DNA of 64,000 bases from Mercurialis annua. Taxonomy: Eukaryota > Streptophyta > Magnoliopsida > Malpighiales > Euphorbiaceae. Numbering within the stretch: the first letter of the stretch is position 1; each line of letters starts with the position of its first letter. The position numbers and the translations under genes are program-made. Under the pieces are notes generated by a model. The model was not told where the DNA came from and ran no database searches. It saw only the letters and a list, made by a program, of their open reading frames with translations. Shown piece after piece: positions 47,777 to 60,098 of this stretch. The DNA lies in contig NC_065571.1 of NCBI RefSeq assembly GCF_937616625.2, positions 50,825,651 through 50,889,650 on the forward strand, in the 5' to 3' direction.

Positions 47777-48866
47777 GTTGTTCAATCAAAATTTTAGTAA
47801 CTTTAGATCATATTATATTTTAGTAGATAACGAGTATCTCATGAGATAAACTTGATATAGAATCGACATAATTATTTGATTGAAATCATCAAATATTTAA
47901 CCCTTTGACGTTATAAAAAAATCAAGAAAATAATACTAATATAGTAAATAAATTATATGCTACTATTTTTCTTCAAGTTACCAAATCAATCTCCACAGAT
48001 GCATCCATCACTTTAAAAAGGGAAAATTCCATAATTATATTCTCCGAATATACACTGCAACTACTTTATACTTAAACGACCAAGTAAATAATTAGATTAA
48101 ATATTTGAAATAATTACATAGACGTATAATTTTAAACAATAATATACGAGCAAAGAGCTAACACGGTCTTTTAATTTGTGACTCAAGATCAAATAACTCA
48201 CTTTCGAGTATTTTGATCAACTAAAGACAACATTTTTAATTTTCAAATTTATTTAGTATCCTTGTTTTTAGACCAATTAAGGATAAAGTTAGATAATTTT
48301 GAACCATGAACTTGCTCATATTGTATATTTTATCCGTAAAAAAATAAAAATAGAATTCTTAATTGATCAAAATGACTGAAAACGATATTTCATCATGCGT
48401 CACGAAGTTAAGGGATAATATTGACTTTTTTACTCAATAATATACATTATACACCTGGACCACCTAGAATGATAACTTTTCTGTCTTATTTTACCATGGA
48501 TGCTTAGCGGGGATCCTCGTACATGGTGAATAACCAAATTCCAATTGATCACTTAAATATTTTTATTTAATAAATACGAATTTAATTTCCATTTAACTTT
48601 ATAAATTGTATGAATATATAATTGGGGTAAAAAAGTAATTAAAGAGTTAAAAGAGGCCAAAGCAAAAACAAAGTAAAAAAAAAAACAAAGAAAGAGTCAC
48701 AAGTCCGCTCAAACACCGCCACCTATCTCATCACTCCTAATTTAAAACATTTAATCACTCTCTTCTCCTCACAAACACAACGCCAAACCCTCTCCAATCT
48801 CAACCCTTTTCCTCTCCTCTCACCGCCGCCACAACCACCGTCACCACCCCCGCCTCCGCCGCCAAG
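47777..48866. other. Intergenic DNA and 5' region of the nucleotide-sugar transporter
   Basis: The last 150 bases are the probable 5' UTR: CT-rich (cctctccaatctcaa, cctctcctctcaccgc) with CCGCC triplets up to the ATG. A TATA-like 'gaatatataatt' lies at about 48610. Pyrimidine-rich leaders are common in strongly expressed plant genes. Confidence 0.45.
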
Positions 48867-49922
48867 ATGGGCAAGGGTGGATCTTTAAGCGACAGCGTTT
48901 TGAAGAAGATCTTACTCTCCTACACCTATGTAGCAATCTGGATCTTCCTGTCATTCACAGTCATCGTCTACAACAAATACATCCTAGACAAAAAGATGTA
49001 CAATTGGCCCTTCCCCATTTCTCTAACGATGATCCACATGTCGTTTTGTGCCACTTTAGCTGTCGTTCTTATCAAAGTTTTCAAAGTTGTGGAGCCGGTG
49101 ACCATGTCTCGGGAGCTTTATTTATCCTCCGTTGTGCCCATTGGTGCCCTTTATTCTCTCAGTCTCTGGTTATCTAACTCTGCTTACATTTATTTATCTG
49201 TCTCTTTTATTCAGATGCTCAAAGCTTTGATGCCTGTGGCTGTGTATTCCATTGGGGTTTCTCTTAAAAGAGAGACTTTTAAGACTGATACCATGGTTAA
49301 TATGTTGTCAATTTCTCTTGGTGTGGCTGTTGCTGCTTATGGGGAGGCTAGATTTGATTCGTGGGGTGTTTTTTTGCAATTGGGTGCTGTTGCTTTTGAA
49401 GCTACTAGGTTGGTTTTGATTCAAATCTTGCTCACTTCTAAGGGGATTACTCTTAATCCTATTACCTCTCTTTATTATGTTGCTCCTTGTTGTTTGGTTT
49501 TCTTGTTTATTCCTTGGATCTTTGTTGAGTACCCCATTTTGAAGGAGAGTTCGAGTTTCCATTTCGATTTTGTTGTTTTCGGGACCAATTCTTTCTGTGC
49601 TTTCGCTTTGAATCTTGCTGTGTTCTTGCTTGTTGGAAAGACCTCTGCTTTGACCATGAATGTGGCTGGTGTTGTTAAGGATTGGCTGTTGATTGCGTTT
49701 TCGTGGTCCGTTATTAAGGATACTGTTACCCCGATTAACCTCGTTGGATATGGACTTGCGTTTTTGGGTGTTGCGTACTACAATCATGCCAAATTGCAGG
49801 CATTGAAGGCTAAGGAGGCGCAGAAGAAGTCTCAACAGACCGACGAGGAGGAGGCTGGAAGATTGTTGGAGGAGAGGGAAGGAGAAGTAGTAGCGGGGAA
49901 GAGAAGCGAATCACAAGACTAA
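48867..49922 (+). CDS. Golgi nucleotide-sugar transporter, UAfT / triose-phosphate-translocator family
   Basis: An intronless 351-residue multispanning membrane protein with about ten hydrophobic segments. The N-terminus ([14 protein letters not shown]) is followed by a first membrane span, then [16 protein letters not shown]; later come [66 protein letters not shown] and [14 protein letters not shown], and an acidic cytosolic tail with EEREGEV. This pattern is that of the plant KD group, some members of which (UAfT proteins in Arabidopsis) move UDP-arabinofuranose into the Golgi for cell-wall polysaccharide and glycoprotein synthesis. The specific substrate is inferred from family resemblance. 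The start codon is the first Met and fits the conserved family N-terminus. Confidence 0.92.
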   Translation: MGKGGSLSDSVLKKILLSYTYVAIWIFLSFTVIVYNKYILDKKMYNWPFPISLTMIHMSFCATLAVVLIKVFKVVEPVTMSRELYLSSVVPIGALYSLSLWLSNSAYIYLSVSFIQMLKALMPVAVYSIGVSLKRETFKTDTMVNMLSISLGVAVAAYGEARFDSWGVFLQLGAVAFEATRLVLIQILLTSKGITLNPITSLYYVAPCCLVFLFIPWIFVEYPILKESSSFHFDFVVFGTNSFCAFALNLAVFLLVGKTSALTMNVAGVVKDWLLIAFSWSVIKDTVTPINLVGYGLAFLGVAYYNHAKLQALKAKEAQKKSQQTDEEEAGRLLEEREGEVVAGKRSESQD

Positions 49923-51204
49923 ATCTTTACTTTAAGAGAGATAAATTTAGTTCTGATGTTGGATGGAGAGTATCGGAAAATAAGAGCAAAGGGAAGAAGA
50001 TGCGGTGGTACTATGGTTCGGTCTTGGATGCAAAGGGAATGTAAGGCTGTCTCGGCTTTGATTTGCTCATTCGGTAATGATGTTTTATAGGTTTATGTTT
50101 GGTTATGCTAGTTATGGATGTTAGTAATGTTAGGGCTTTGAGATCCATATCTCAAATTCCCTGTATTTTTTCTTCTTTATTTTTGATCATTTATATTACT
50201 CTTGTTTATGTAGGAACCTTTATCATTTATGAACCTTTACTGCCTATTTATTCATATGTTATCATCTTACTCATGTAGATCTTTCACAATGTTATTGTGA
50301 ATTTGCTATCTTCATTTCGTAGGTAAGCTATGAATCACATTTTGCATTGTTTTTAGTGTCTTCTTGTTTGTTTGTGCAAACTTTGGAAGTTGAAGGGTAA
50401 ATAAAAAAGTGTCACTAATTTGGAAAGTTCAATGATGGTTTGGTAACAGAGTTACGGATATAAAGAATGCTGTTAGTGTGAAGGGAACTTTGCTAGTGGA
50501 TAGCCGAGTTTATTAGGATGTAATTTGTGCACATTATTTGTTTGCTTCGACCTGTGGTTGAGAACTATGCATCTTATATGCTGCTGATGTTCATGTTGCT
50601 GAAGCTGAACATGGGCTAAGTGATGTGTTTGTGTGTGCGTATTCCTGCCCAATTTTTGACATGTTGTGAACGTTTATACTGTACAATCAATACATTTAGA
50701 GCATATTGAAGCAATAACTTCTAGTCGTAGATGATCTAAAGAGGTATGAATGTTTGATTTGTTTTAGTTTCGATGTCTCATGCCATAAGAGATGGACTTA
50801 CAGAAGGTGCATCTTATAATTAGATTAGATAGCCAGAACAAAGATCGTTTTTTGAAATATGTATAATATTTCAGTGCTACCTATTCAGTCTTATGTTATT
50901 GTACCATTTGGTGATAATATGCTTTGGCATCATGATTATATGGCGACTCAAGTGGTTTCATAGCTTCACTTTCTTCTCCGGCAATGTGATTACCCTGTCC
51001 TAACAAGGCTCATTTGTTGACTTGGAAGAAATATATTGTAGGGGTGTCAAATTATACACCAATACGGGAAAATTATGGGTTAAAGTTGAAGTTAGACATG
51101 TTCTATTTAGGATACAACTTAAATATATCGTGTCGGGGTTGAATTGTGAAGCTGCAATCTAAAACGTATGTCGAATCATGTCAACCTGATTCAACACGCT
51201 ATCA
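49923..51204. other. 3' UTR and intergenic DNA
   Basis: The first several hundred bases are the likely 3' UTR of the transporter. No other gene. It ends at the 9-bp duplication of the next element. Confidence 0.5.
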
Positions 51205-51213
51205 ATAATTATG

Positions 51214-52617
51214 GGCTATTAATCAGCTATGGCACTCCAACTTAAGGTCCCCTATCACCAAACCCCCTGAACTTTCAAATCGGCCGCTAAACCCCCTAAA
51301 CTTTACTTAATGATCAACTAAACCCCTTTTAGTCCAAAACCGCCCCAAAAAACCGCTCCAAGCCCCATATTTTCTCAAAAATGCCCAAAATGCCCCTAGA
51401 AAAACTAAGCCAACCCAATCCAACCAAGTCTAAAGTCACCCACCCAATTAAATCAAACATAATCCAACCAAATCATTAAATCACCAACCCACCCAAATCC
51501 AAACTCACCCACTCAACCAAATCAAAAAAATCCAACCAAAAATTAAATAAATTATTAATTTTTTTTACACATATTAAATAACTTTTTTAATAATAAATTA
51601 TTAAATCCATCCAATGAAAAATTAAATAAAATATTATTTTCTATATCACATATTAATTTTTTTTTTAATAATAAAAATTTTAATCGGAAAAGACGAACGG
51701 GTAAACCGTTCGTCTTCTCCGGCAGTCCACCGGAGTGGACAGCCCCACCCACGAAGGTGGGTCTGTGATGAACAGACCCACCGTCGTGGTGGGTGTGTCA
51801 CTGAACAGACCCACCACAACGGTGGGTCTGTGAACAGACCCACCATCGTGGTGGGTCTGTTCTTGAATAACAGACCCACCTCGTGGTGGGTCTGTTCCGT
51901 TTGGAACAGATCCACCACGAGGTGGATCTGTTCCGTTTGGAACAGACCCACCACGAAGGTGGATCTGTAAACGGAACAGATCCACCATGAAGGTGGATCT
52001 GTTCTTGAAGAACAGATCCACCTTCACCTTCGTGGTGGATCTGTTCCAAACAGAACAGACCCACCATGAAGGTGGGTCTGTTCTTGACAGACCCACCGCC
52101 GTGGTGGGTCTGTCCATTCCGGTGAACAGACCCACCGGTGGTCTGTTCACCGGATTAATAAATTTTAAATTTAAAAAAAAATCGAATTTTTTTTGTTAGT
52201 GGATGGGTAACGGTGGTTGGAAATTGTTGGTGGCGGCGGATAGCGCGTTCCGATGGAGTGGTATTTAATTGGATGCATTGCTCATTTTGGTTTGATTTGG
52301 TTGATTAAAAGGGTTATATTTAATTTGGTTGGATAAGTGGTTTTAGCCTTGATTAAATTGGGTGGGTTGGTTTGTTGGTTGAATGAATGGATTATCTTTA
52401 ATTTGGTTGGATAAGTGATTTTAGGTTTGGTTAGATTGGGGTTGTCAGGTTTGTTTGTATTTTCTTATTGATCTGAAGGGTATTTTGGTCTATTTGGACT
52501 AAAAGGGGTTTAGTTGATCATTAAATAAAGTTTAGGGGGTTTAGCGGCCGATTTGAAAGTTCAGGGGGTTTGGTGATAGGGGACCTTAAGTTGGAGTGCC
52601 ATAGTTGATTAATAGCC
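51214..52617. mobile_element. Non-autonomous Mutator-like element, 1404 bp
   Basis: The perfect 9-bp target duplication ATAATTATG (51205-51213 and 52618-52626) and long, nearly identical terminal inverted repeats (GGCTATTAATCA and onward, over 140 bp, with weaker pairing for about 300 bp) define a MULE. Two AAACCCCCT boxes sit at TIR positions 47 and 76, the same positions as in the 7260-bp MULE. The interior is a hairpin GACGAACGG / CCGTTCGTC (about 51691-51713) plus an array of inverted GGTGGGTCTG units. There is no transposase, so it must be moved by one supplied elsewhere. Confidence 0.93.
51747..52152. repeat. Array of alternating GGTGGGTCTG / CAGACCCACC hairpin units
   Basis: By eye about 11 copies of CAGACCCACC or CAGATCCACC alternate with about as many of GGTGGGTCTG or GGTGGATCTG, separated by 4-17 bp such as TTCCGTTTGGAA, which are themselves partly palindromic. 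Several open frames of 70-156 codons on both strands result from the repeat and show no codon constraint; I do not call them genes. The same units are at 1-184. Confidence 0.93.
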
Positions 52618-52626
52618 ATAATTATG

Positions 52627-53254
52627 CTAAATACGTTGTGTTGCGTTTACTCATATTTGATCTACTTAAATAAATTGATTAAACACCTGTGTTTGTATGA
52701 TCCATATTCGACCCATTTATAATAAATGAGTCGTGTCGCTATGACTCATAATTGGCTCACCATATTAAACTGACTGGCTCACCATATTAAACTGACTATA
52801 GGAATTGACATGCATAACCCATTTTTCGTGATGTGTTGGTGTTGACGCAATTACTAAATGTATTGCACTCGGTTGATTTTAATCATATTATTAGAGTGGA
52901 TCGGTGCGATATAATAACCTTTTTTATTTTTCATTTTCTAGGAATACTATAATCGGATATATTTCAATTTATAAATAACAGAATTGTCCTTTTGCTAATG
53001 GAGAGGGTCGTGCTTCTAAAGTAGAGACAAAATGAGAGAAGATTGCTAGGCTGAACAAACCGACTTGACTTGCACCTTTCTTGTACGTTTAATATATAGC
53101 CGGCCATTTAGCACCTGTCAAAATTAAATTTATTCACCAGTTCAATAAATAACAAAATTGATCCTATCATTCATTCATTTACTAATGAACCAAGCCACAC
53201 TACCAAGTTATGTTGTTCAACTAACCATTACTATAGTCATCAAATTGTACTGTG
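52627..53254. other. Intergenic DNA 3' of the PPR gene
   Basis: A short direct repeat (ggctcaccatattaaactgac) lies at about 52753-52795. Otherwise no feature; contains the 3' flank of the PPR gene. Confidence 0.5.
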
Positions 53255-53575
53255 TCACCAGAAATCTTTACATGAACACACTCCATTCTTAAAATGGTGA
53301 AAACGGTTCCGGTCCCTCATTATTATTTCACGATTATAAATTTCGGAGATGAACTTGGAAGCATTGTGACAATCGCTGCAAACTCGCAAATTCTTCACAA
53401 TTCTGATAGGGCTTCCAGGTGGAGTATTCAGAAGTGCAAAAGCAATAGCCAGTTTTTCGCTGTGTGTGTTCAATGTGTCTTCTTTATCTTCATCATCAGG
53501 CTAATAATCACCCACGGACCCTGACTTTAGGGGTACCTTACGCTAAACCAGAAAACATGTTGACTAAGGGCAGCG

Positions 53576-54417
53576 TTAAACATCATCTGCAGAACCAAGC
53601 TCCAACGATCGATATACCGAAATTTCCATCTTGATCAACCCGTCAGCAAAAAACTCTTGGTCGCTACTATCAAGAAGGAATCCTGTCAATGAACGGTAAT
53701 ACTTGTTGGTGTCTTGAAAATTCTTGGTAGAAGAATGAAACCTGTGCACTGACGATTCATCAAACTTCACTTCGATGTCATAAGGGCAGCTTCCGTTTGA
53801 CAATGGGCCGAGACAAAACACTGTTATAATATTCCCATAAGAGCACTTCGTGTTGTTCAGAACAAACACAACGTCTGATTGTTCTTCTTGGAGAAGCAAA
53901 CCCCTATCATGCATGTCCACAGAAACTGCAAATTTACGTCCAAAGTTAAATAGTGTGAGAATATCTTGATGCAACTCTTTGCAGTGAGCATAAATGGTTT
54001 CGGACGAGCCCTTCACATTGCACTCTGGAATCGGGCATGAACACTCTATAAAAGAGCAGTATTTCTCGTGATCTGTCTTCTCGTCGTAATTGAAGCTTTC
54101 TTGGCAACCATATACTCTGTTCTGGCAGTAAACCGTTAAAGACTCCACGACTGCTTCCATTATCCGACAGCGCATCGGTCCGATTGGCAAAGTGCAAGCA
54201 TGACATTTACCCATCTTTACAGAGCAGGAGTTGCATGTTGCATGTCCATTCTGACACTGAAGAAAAGGAAAAGTTAGAAAATTAAGAATAACCTAAAGTG
54301 AATAAATATATAAATGATGTGGGGTCAAACCTGAATAATGGGAGGGCGTAGAGGTTCACAGCATACGGCACAGTCCATGAGTTCAAGATCAAACGAACGG
54401 ACTCTATTTTCAGGCAT
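53576..54417 (-). CDS. SINA-like RING E3 ubiquitin ligase gene inside the MULE
   Basis: Two exons, 54417-54331 (29 codons) and 54256-53576, joined at a phase-0 intron with normal signals (attcag|gtttga and ttcttcag|tgtcag), giving 255 residues without a break. The N-terminus has a RING finger (CAVCCEPLRPP, CQNGHATCNSC, CHACTLPIG) followed by a SIAH-type zinc finger (CQNRVYGCQESF, then H and C ligands) and a C-terminal substrate-binding-like part. This is the layout of plant SINA-like proteins (SINAL), cytosolic/nuclear E3 ligases. It is rather short for the family (usually near 280-320). A TATAA-like sequence (ctttaaatat) is about 100 bp upstream. It was probably captured from a host gene; its codons look intact, so it may be functional. 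Confidence 0.85.
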
Positions 54418-54839
54418 TGCTGCGTTGTTTTGAAGATGAAGGCGAAAGTGGATCACTTTAAGTATGAATGATAAGTGTCTTTGTGTGTGTTAGTAAGTAA
54501 GCATGATTACATATTTAAAGAAGTTGGATAGATGTCTTTTCATATTCTTCACTTAAGCGGTGTGTTGTTTCCCAAGTGAGTGGATGTCATTAATGACGAT
54601 TTTGGTTAATGAAAGGGTTCTTCTGAAGCCCCTTAAACAACATTAATGCTGATAAGACAAGTCAGTATGTATAATTAGCGATATTGGGCTGTAAAACATC
54701 ATTAATAATTACTCTAGCATATTTAATTAATTGCTCTATCATAATTAAAAAAACACTGTCTGAAATTAAAAATTATTTAATTAAAATATGTAGCATTACA
54801 ACCCATAATAATAATGAAGCAACATCATTTAATAATTAT

Positions 54840-55513
54840 TCAATTTTTCCTCATGCAATGCAAGCCTACACTGCATCCTGCAACTGCACAAGCAGCACAA
54901 AAACCAAACTTCATGTTCCTGGTTGACCTCTCCAAGTCTGCACACTTGACCTCCATGTCCTTGATCTGGCCCTTCAGTATGTCTATCTCCATAAAAAGTA
55001 GACCGCTTTCCTCAAACAAGATTCCATTTTCATCGCGATACATCTCAATGGACTCCTTCAATCCCTGATTTTCGTCTATGTACATTTCATGGGACTCCTT
55101 CAATCCCTGGAACTCGTCCTTTTTAGCAGCAAGCAAACTTTTGGCCTCCTCCAGTTCAACAGTCATGACATGGAGGTCAAGTTTCAAGTTTCGGACCACC
55201 GACATTTGGTAAGGCATGTCATTCTCTAGCCAGGCAAAAAAATTACACTGATTCTGGACAAATTTAGTTCGAAAAAATAAAAGGCGAAGTAAGGTCAAAA
55301 AATTAATGTAAATTACTTACAGTTTGAATTTTTTTGTAAAGCACATGAATTACTTACAGTTCGCTTTGAACAAGCGTAAAATCTTCGAGTGGGGTTCCTA
55401 TCCGTTGAAGAAATGTCTAGGCGACATGGGATTCCGCAATCGCAAACCACTTGTGCAGCTACTCCTTCCATTTTTGGTTGTAATTTTTGAGTTGAGTTGT
55501 AAGCGTTAAACAC
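54840..55513 (-). CDS. GRF zinc-finger / coiled-coil protein, accessory gene of the MULE
   Basis: Two exons, 55513-55358 (52 codons) and 55253-54840 (137 codons plus stop), joined in phase 0 (cgaact|gtaagt, ccag|aatcag). The junction rebuilds a GRF-type zinc finger: CDCGIPCRL, then NPTRRFYAC, then CNFFAWLEND. It is followed by a coiled coil with a tandem peptide duplication (GLKESHEMYIDEN / GLKESIEMYRDEN) and a short hydrophobic cysteine-rich end (FGFCAACAVAGCSVG) that could be a membrane anchor. GRF fingers bind nucleic acid. Starts at Met1 or Met15 are both possible. Spacing to the transposase gene end is about 460 bp, same strand. Role in transposition unknown; it is in the place of a second MULE gene. 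Confidence 0.82.
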
Positions 55514-55974
55514 TGGATGAGTGGGGCTGGATGAGTTGTAGGCGGATATTTATGGGCCACACTGTGGGCCAAGGATGATTGGGTTGTTTTTCATAGGGGC
55601 TAGGTCTGTTATAATAATGAAATATTAGGGTCCATGATTGATCATATAAGAAAACAAAAGGGTCCATGATTGATTATTGCTAATACATGGAGGGCCGTAG
55701 GAGATATTATACTTTCACTCAAGCGTATGACAATAAAAGACAACCATAATCTGGCACAATTAAAGACAATCATAAACGAACTTCATTTACACAAATAAAA
55801 ACCATTCAGAATAACATTTCCAACCATTTACATTTGCACATACACCACCGTACGCTTCTAAACACAACAAAGTTGGGGCATCTAGTAAAATATATCCATG
55901 TGTTGCCCAAAACAAAAAACGTTCCTTAACAAAAAGCACATGGTACAAAATATACATCCATCTGTTTTGTTGCA

Positions 55975-58900
55975 CTACTTGTTCGTTGTTCGTTTCCTCA
56001 AACAGTCCCTGTATCGCGAAGGGACTTCTCGACCAGCAGGCCTCTTTCCTTTTCTCTTAGCAGCTCGAGCAGCTTGTGTAGAAGTGTCATGACTGGGTTC
56101 CCCTGCACCTTGCTGTTCAACCGAGGCTTGTTCTGTTGCAGAATAGGCTCCACTTAGGTGTACGCCAGACTCTCCTGTTGGGGCCTGCTCTCCAGTTCCA
56201 AACTCCCCACCTGGAACCTCCCCTGCATCTGGTGCTTCTCCCCCTGTTTCATCCCCTGCAGCTCTTGCTTCTGGCTGAGTGTCACCCCCACATGCAGCTT
56301 GGTCATTGTCCTTTTTGCACGTCCGTTTGTTGTGGCCAAATCGGTTACATTCACTGCATTTAACCTTCTGAAGCCCCTTACGTCCTAACTTTGCCCTCTT
56401 TGCATGGGCCTCCTGTACAGTCTGTTCATGTTGCTGCTCTAGCTCTTCCGCTTCCTTTCGTCTTACCGTCGATTTTCTACCCCGCTTCTTTGTTTGCACA
56501 GGCGAGGGAGGAACTATGATATGGAATGGATTTGGATCGGTTTCCCACATATCAGCCCCATTCAAAGGGTTGATAACATAGCTGTACACTTTTTGGTAGG
56601 TGGCTTTTGTGTAGCAGTCGTCCACATAGTTCTCTGGGACCTCATTGTTCTCATAAATACAGGGGCATGCGTGAACGCATGGAATCCCAGTGAGGTCCCA
56701 ACGCCTACATGTGCAAGTCCTTTCATCCAAATTTACCACGAACTGACCTCCGGGACCTATAACTTGCACTTGAGGACTGCCGGCAGGGTGTGCGGTGTAA
56801 TTCCAACCCTCTTCAATTATCTTGTCCAGTTTTTTCCTAATTTTAGGGCACAACCGCGAATTAATCTTGCTCCCAAAAATCTGTTTGTCATGGATCCGCC
56901 TCATCAGCTGAGTCCTAATCATTTCAAACATCGTCAAGATAGGTCTCGTCCTCGAAGTCAGTACATATTTATTGAAGGCCTCCGCTAAATTGTTCAGCAA
57001 TATGTCACACTTGACTTGCGGCCTGAAATGTGCCCTGGACCAATGCTCCCTAGATCTCTCCTCAATCCAGTTGTAGCCCGCCGTATGAGTATTCTCCAAA
57101 ACTTTCATGGCAGCATTCAATTTGGATGTGTAGGTTGCAATCCCAATGTTCCATATAAGCGGCTTTAAATGTTGCAAGTGGAAGGTGGTTCTGAAATTTG
57201 CCCACAGATGCCTCCAGCAATACCTGTGCTCTGAATGTGGAAAAAGCGCGTCCAGTGCATGTATGAGGCCCTGTAGAAGCACAAGTTAAAGACATTAACA
57301 AATGATCAACTGTGGACCCTAACGTTTAACAGATGATCAACTGTGGACCCTAACGTTTACTAAATGATCAACTATGGACCTTACTCATAAAAATGCACAA
57401 CTATGGAAAGCAATTACCAGCTTATATAATGAATGTTCTGTTATGGAAAGCAATTACCTTCTGTTTGTCTGACATGAAGGTTGTCCTGTTGCCCAGATGC
57501 AAATCAGCCTTCAATAGCTCCAAAAACCACGTCCAGTTTTCAGTATTCTCAACCTTCACCCATGCCATAGCCAGAGGATACATGCAATCATTGGGGTCAA
57601 TCCCAGTTGCAGATAGCAACTGACCCCCATACTTCCCCTTCAACCAGCAACCGTCCAGACAAACGATCTGCCTCAGCCCATTCCGGAAGGCATTCTTCAT
57701 TCCAGCCAAGCACATGTACATACCCGCAAACTTTCCTCGAGGCTCTTTAAAATCCACTGTGCTCCCCGGATTGGTTCGAAGGACCTCCCTTCGGTAGTCA
57801 TACAACTTAGCATACTGCCCATCCTCATCCCCCTCCAATTTTCTTACAGCCCTGAGTCGTGCTCTTCGTGCCGTCTGCACACTGATCTTCTGCTTCAGCT
57901 CCCGTGCAATCTTAGCAACAAACTGCTCAGGGTTGTAATCTGGATTGGCCCTAAACTCCTCCAAGAAACTCTCAGCCAGATAGGCACTGGTCATGTGGAA
58001 ATTCGATCTTCTCTTCGGGCAAGTGTGTACCAAGTTCAGGGTCTTCACTAGGAATGTTTCATCATCCGGATCTGACATGTTTTGCTTGGATGCAAATATT
58101 TCAAACCGACACTTAGGTACATTGTCACTCTTGTCAAAGCACTTAGCCCTGACACGGGTCTTCTCGTTGACAGGAAAATGCAGTTGATACCTGTGTTTGA
58201 TGCCCCACTGCCTACATGCTTTCTTGAATTGCTCTCTGTTCACGAATTGCAATCCATTCTTGAAGGTTGGATTTTCCATCTCTTTCTCCTCGTTGAACAT
58301 CCTGAACTTCACCCGACCGTCACCGTCAGACTCGGAAGCCGTGTTGTTATCATCTGAAGCAATGTAGTCCGAGTCTACCTCCTCCTCCTGGTCGTCAGCT
58401 TCTGGATGTATAGTTCTATCAACGCCCCCCGGGCGAAATTCTGCCTGACTCTCTCCCCTTGGTCTCCCACCAGATCTCTGTGAAGATCCAACATCTACAT
58501 CATCCTCATGTTGGGCATCTGGTCCCTCTTCAAAATATTGGCCCGTCGATCTAAGCTCCGTTATCAAATCGTCATCGTCGTCCCATATGTCGTAGTCTGG
58601 GTCGACGATGTAATCTTCGACATTTAGCTCGACGTCGTCAAGAGTTGGCTTCTCACCCTCATTCTTCCCCCTTTGACCGGAGTGTTCCTCTGCTTGAACC
58701 TCATTTTGGTCATCGTCATCAAACAGCCCCTCCATGCCCTCTAGCTCCTCAGCCATATCATCAAATAGACCCTGTGCCATCCTCTCTAGAGTTGAAGGGG
58801 GACAATCTGGCCCCCCTTCTGGCACCTCCCCCTCTTCAGTAACCTCTTCCAATCTGGCCTCAGACTCTTTCTCTGTCCCAACCACTTCTTCATGTTCATT

Positions 58901-60098
58901 TAAATTTAAACCCTCTGCCAGCCCCTCCTGCGCCTCATCCAGCCCCTCCTGAACCTCATCCAGCCCCTCCTGAACCTCATCCAGCCCCTCTTGCACCACA
59001 TCTACAACTGCAGCCTGCACACCCTCTTCCAGCCCCGCTACTGCATCCTCCGGCTCTAATGCATCTATAACTGGTGCCTGCACATTGTTGCCGTGCCACT
59101 CAATCAACAAAACCCCCTCAATTTCTGGTAAAATCACAGGTGGCCCCTGATCTTGAACTGGTATATTCACCTCTACCCCTGGCCCAGCCTCCGGGTCCAC
59201 AAGCTCCTCAATAACAACAGTACTAGGGGGGAGAGGAGGAGGCTCCAAGTCAAGCTTAATCTTTTCATGTAACTCTTTAATGTCCTTGACAGAATACTCC
59301 CTTACGTATACCTCAACAGACCCTGCCTTTAATCCTGTCACAGCCATTTCCCTGAAATCTTGTTCATGGTTTATCGCCTTTATCCCATCCCGGTATTCGA
59401 TTCCCTTCGGACACCAATGGTAATCAACAATGGCTTTTCCGCCGTATAGCCTCCTACACCATGTGTCAAGGTTGGACATTTCAATCTCACCAATATGGTA
59501 TATCCTTCTTTGAACTTCCCCACCATAATAGGCCAAGTCACCAAGATCCCCATGGTGATGTAAATTAATCTGGAATAATTTGCCCCCTCCTGGTGAAACT
59601 GCAAAAAGAGAAAATAACCAATGCATTCATTTCTAAAGCAAACCAACAAACCGCACAATTGGATACGCCCACCAACATAACAACGACAATAAATTCTCTA
59701 TATCCTAAACAACCAACACAGCAACAATATTTAATTTTAAACAGGAACAGACCAACAATAAACTATTCATAAAACCAACACACCACAATAAAGTATTCAC
59801 AAAGCCAACACAAAATCCAAATTTTCACCAAAAGCAAGCATATAAAGAAATATTATCACAAATGGACCCACAAAAATCATACTTCATTTTCAGCACACCA
59901 GTTCAACATAAGTGGTCCTAGAGGTTATGAGGTCAACATTTACACAAGTTTCGTACCTTCGACTACTTCTTGACTGCTTTCACTATCAGTATCATGGAGT
60001 TGTAAAGGGTTATCTCGACTATTTGACCCTTTTTCCCATCTCTTGTCTCTTTCACTTTGCCTTTCCCGCTCCCTTCGCTCTCGTTTTCTTTTCCCCAT
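55975..60098 (-). CDS. MULE transposase (MURA-like), apparently intact
   Basis: Three exons, 60098-59957, 59598-57458 and 57270-55975, totalling 3579 nt (1192 residues), with in-frame GT-AG junctions. Layout: basic start MGKRKRERR (nuclear localisation), PB1-like region about 49-160, long acidic linker with a QEGLDEV peptide repeat, MuDR DNA-binding region about 475-550, MULE transposase domain with catalytic aspartates in CLDGCWLKG (about 696) and MSDKQKG (about 758) and a C-x2-H after it (CWRHLWANF), SWIM zinc finger CxC...CxH about 947-961, and a CCHC knuckle about 1066-1079. The third acidic residue is expected near NNLAEAFN (about 858), but I cannot fix it by eye. It cuts and joins MULE ends in the nucleus. 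Exon 1 is called from frame and splice signals only. Confidence 0.9.
58913..58992 (-). repeat. In-frame 24-bp tandem repeat in the transposase linker
   Basis: Four near copies encode QEGLDEV or QEGLDEA, giving a short Glu-rich tandem. Probably a slippage product in a tolerant acidic linker. Confidence 0.85.

Noticed and set aside
49308..49835. A 175-codon minus-strand frame
   Set aside because: It is the antisense shadow of the nucleotide-sugar transporter, whose family match is unambiguous.
51680..52150. Minus-strand open frames of 89-156 codons rich in the peptide GGSV / DPPSWW
   Set aside because: They are produced by the GGTGGGTCTG hairpin array, overlap each other in different frames on both strands and lie inside a non-autonomous MULE.
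55787..55975. A 62-codon minus-strand frame between the transposase and the GRF gene
   Set aside because: Abuts the transposase stop, has no domain and is probably 3' UTR.
56494..56988. A 164-codon plus-strand frame
   Set aside because: Antisense to exon 3 of the transposase; no independent signal.
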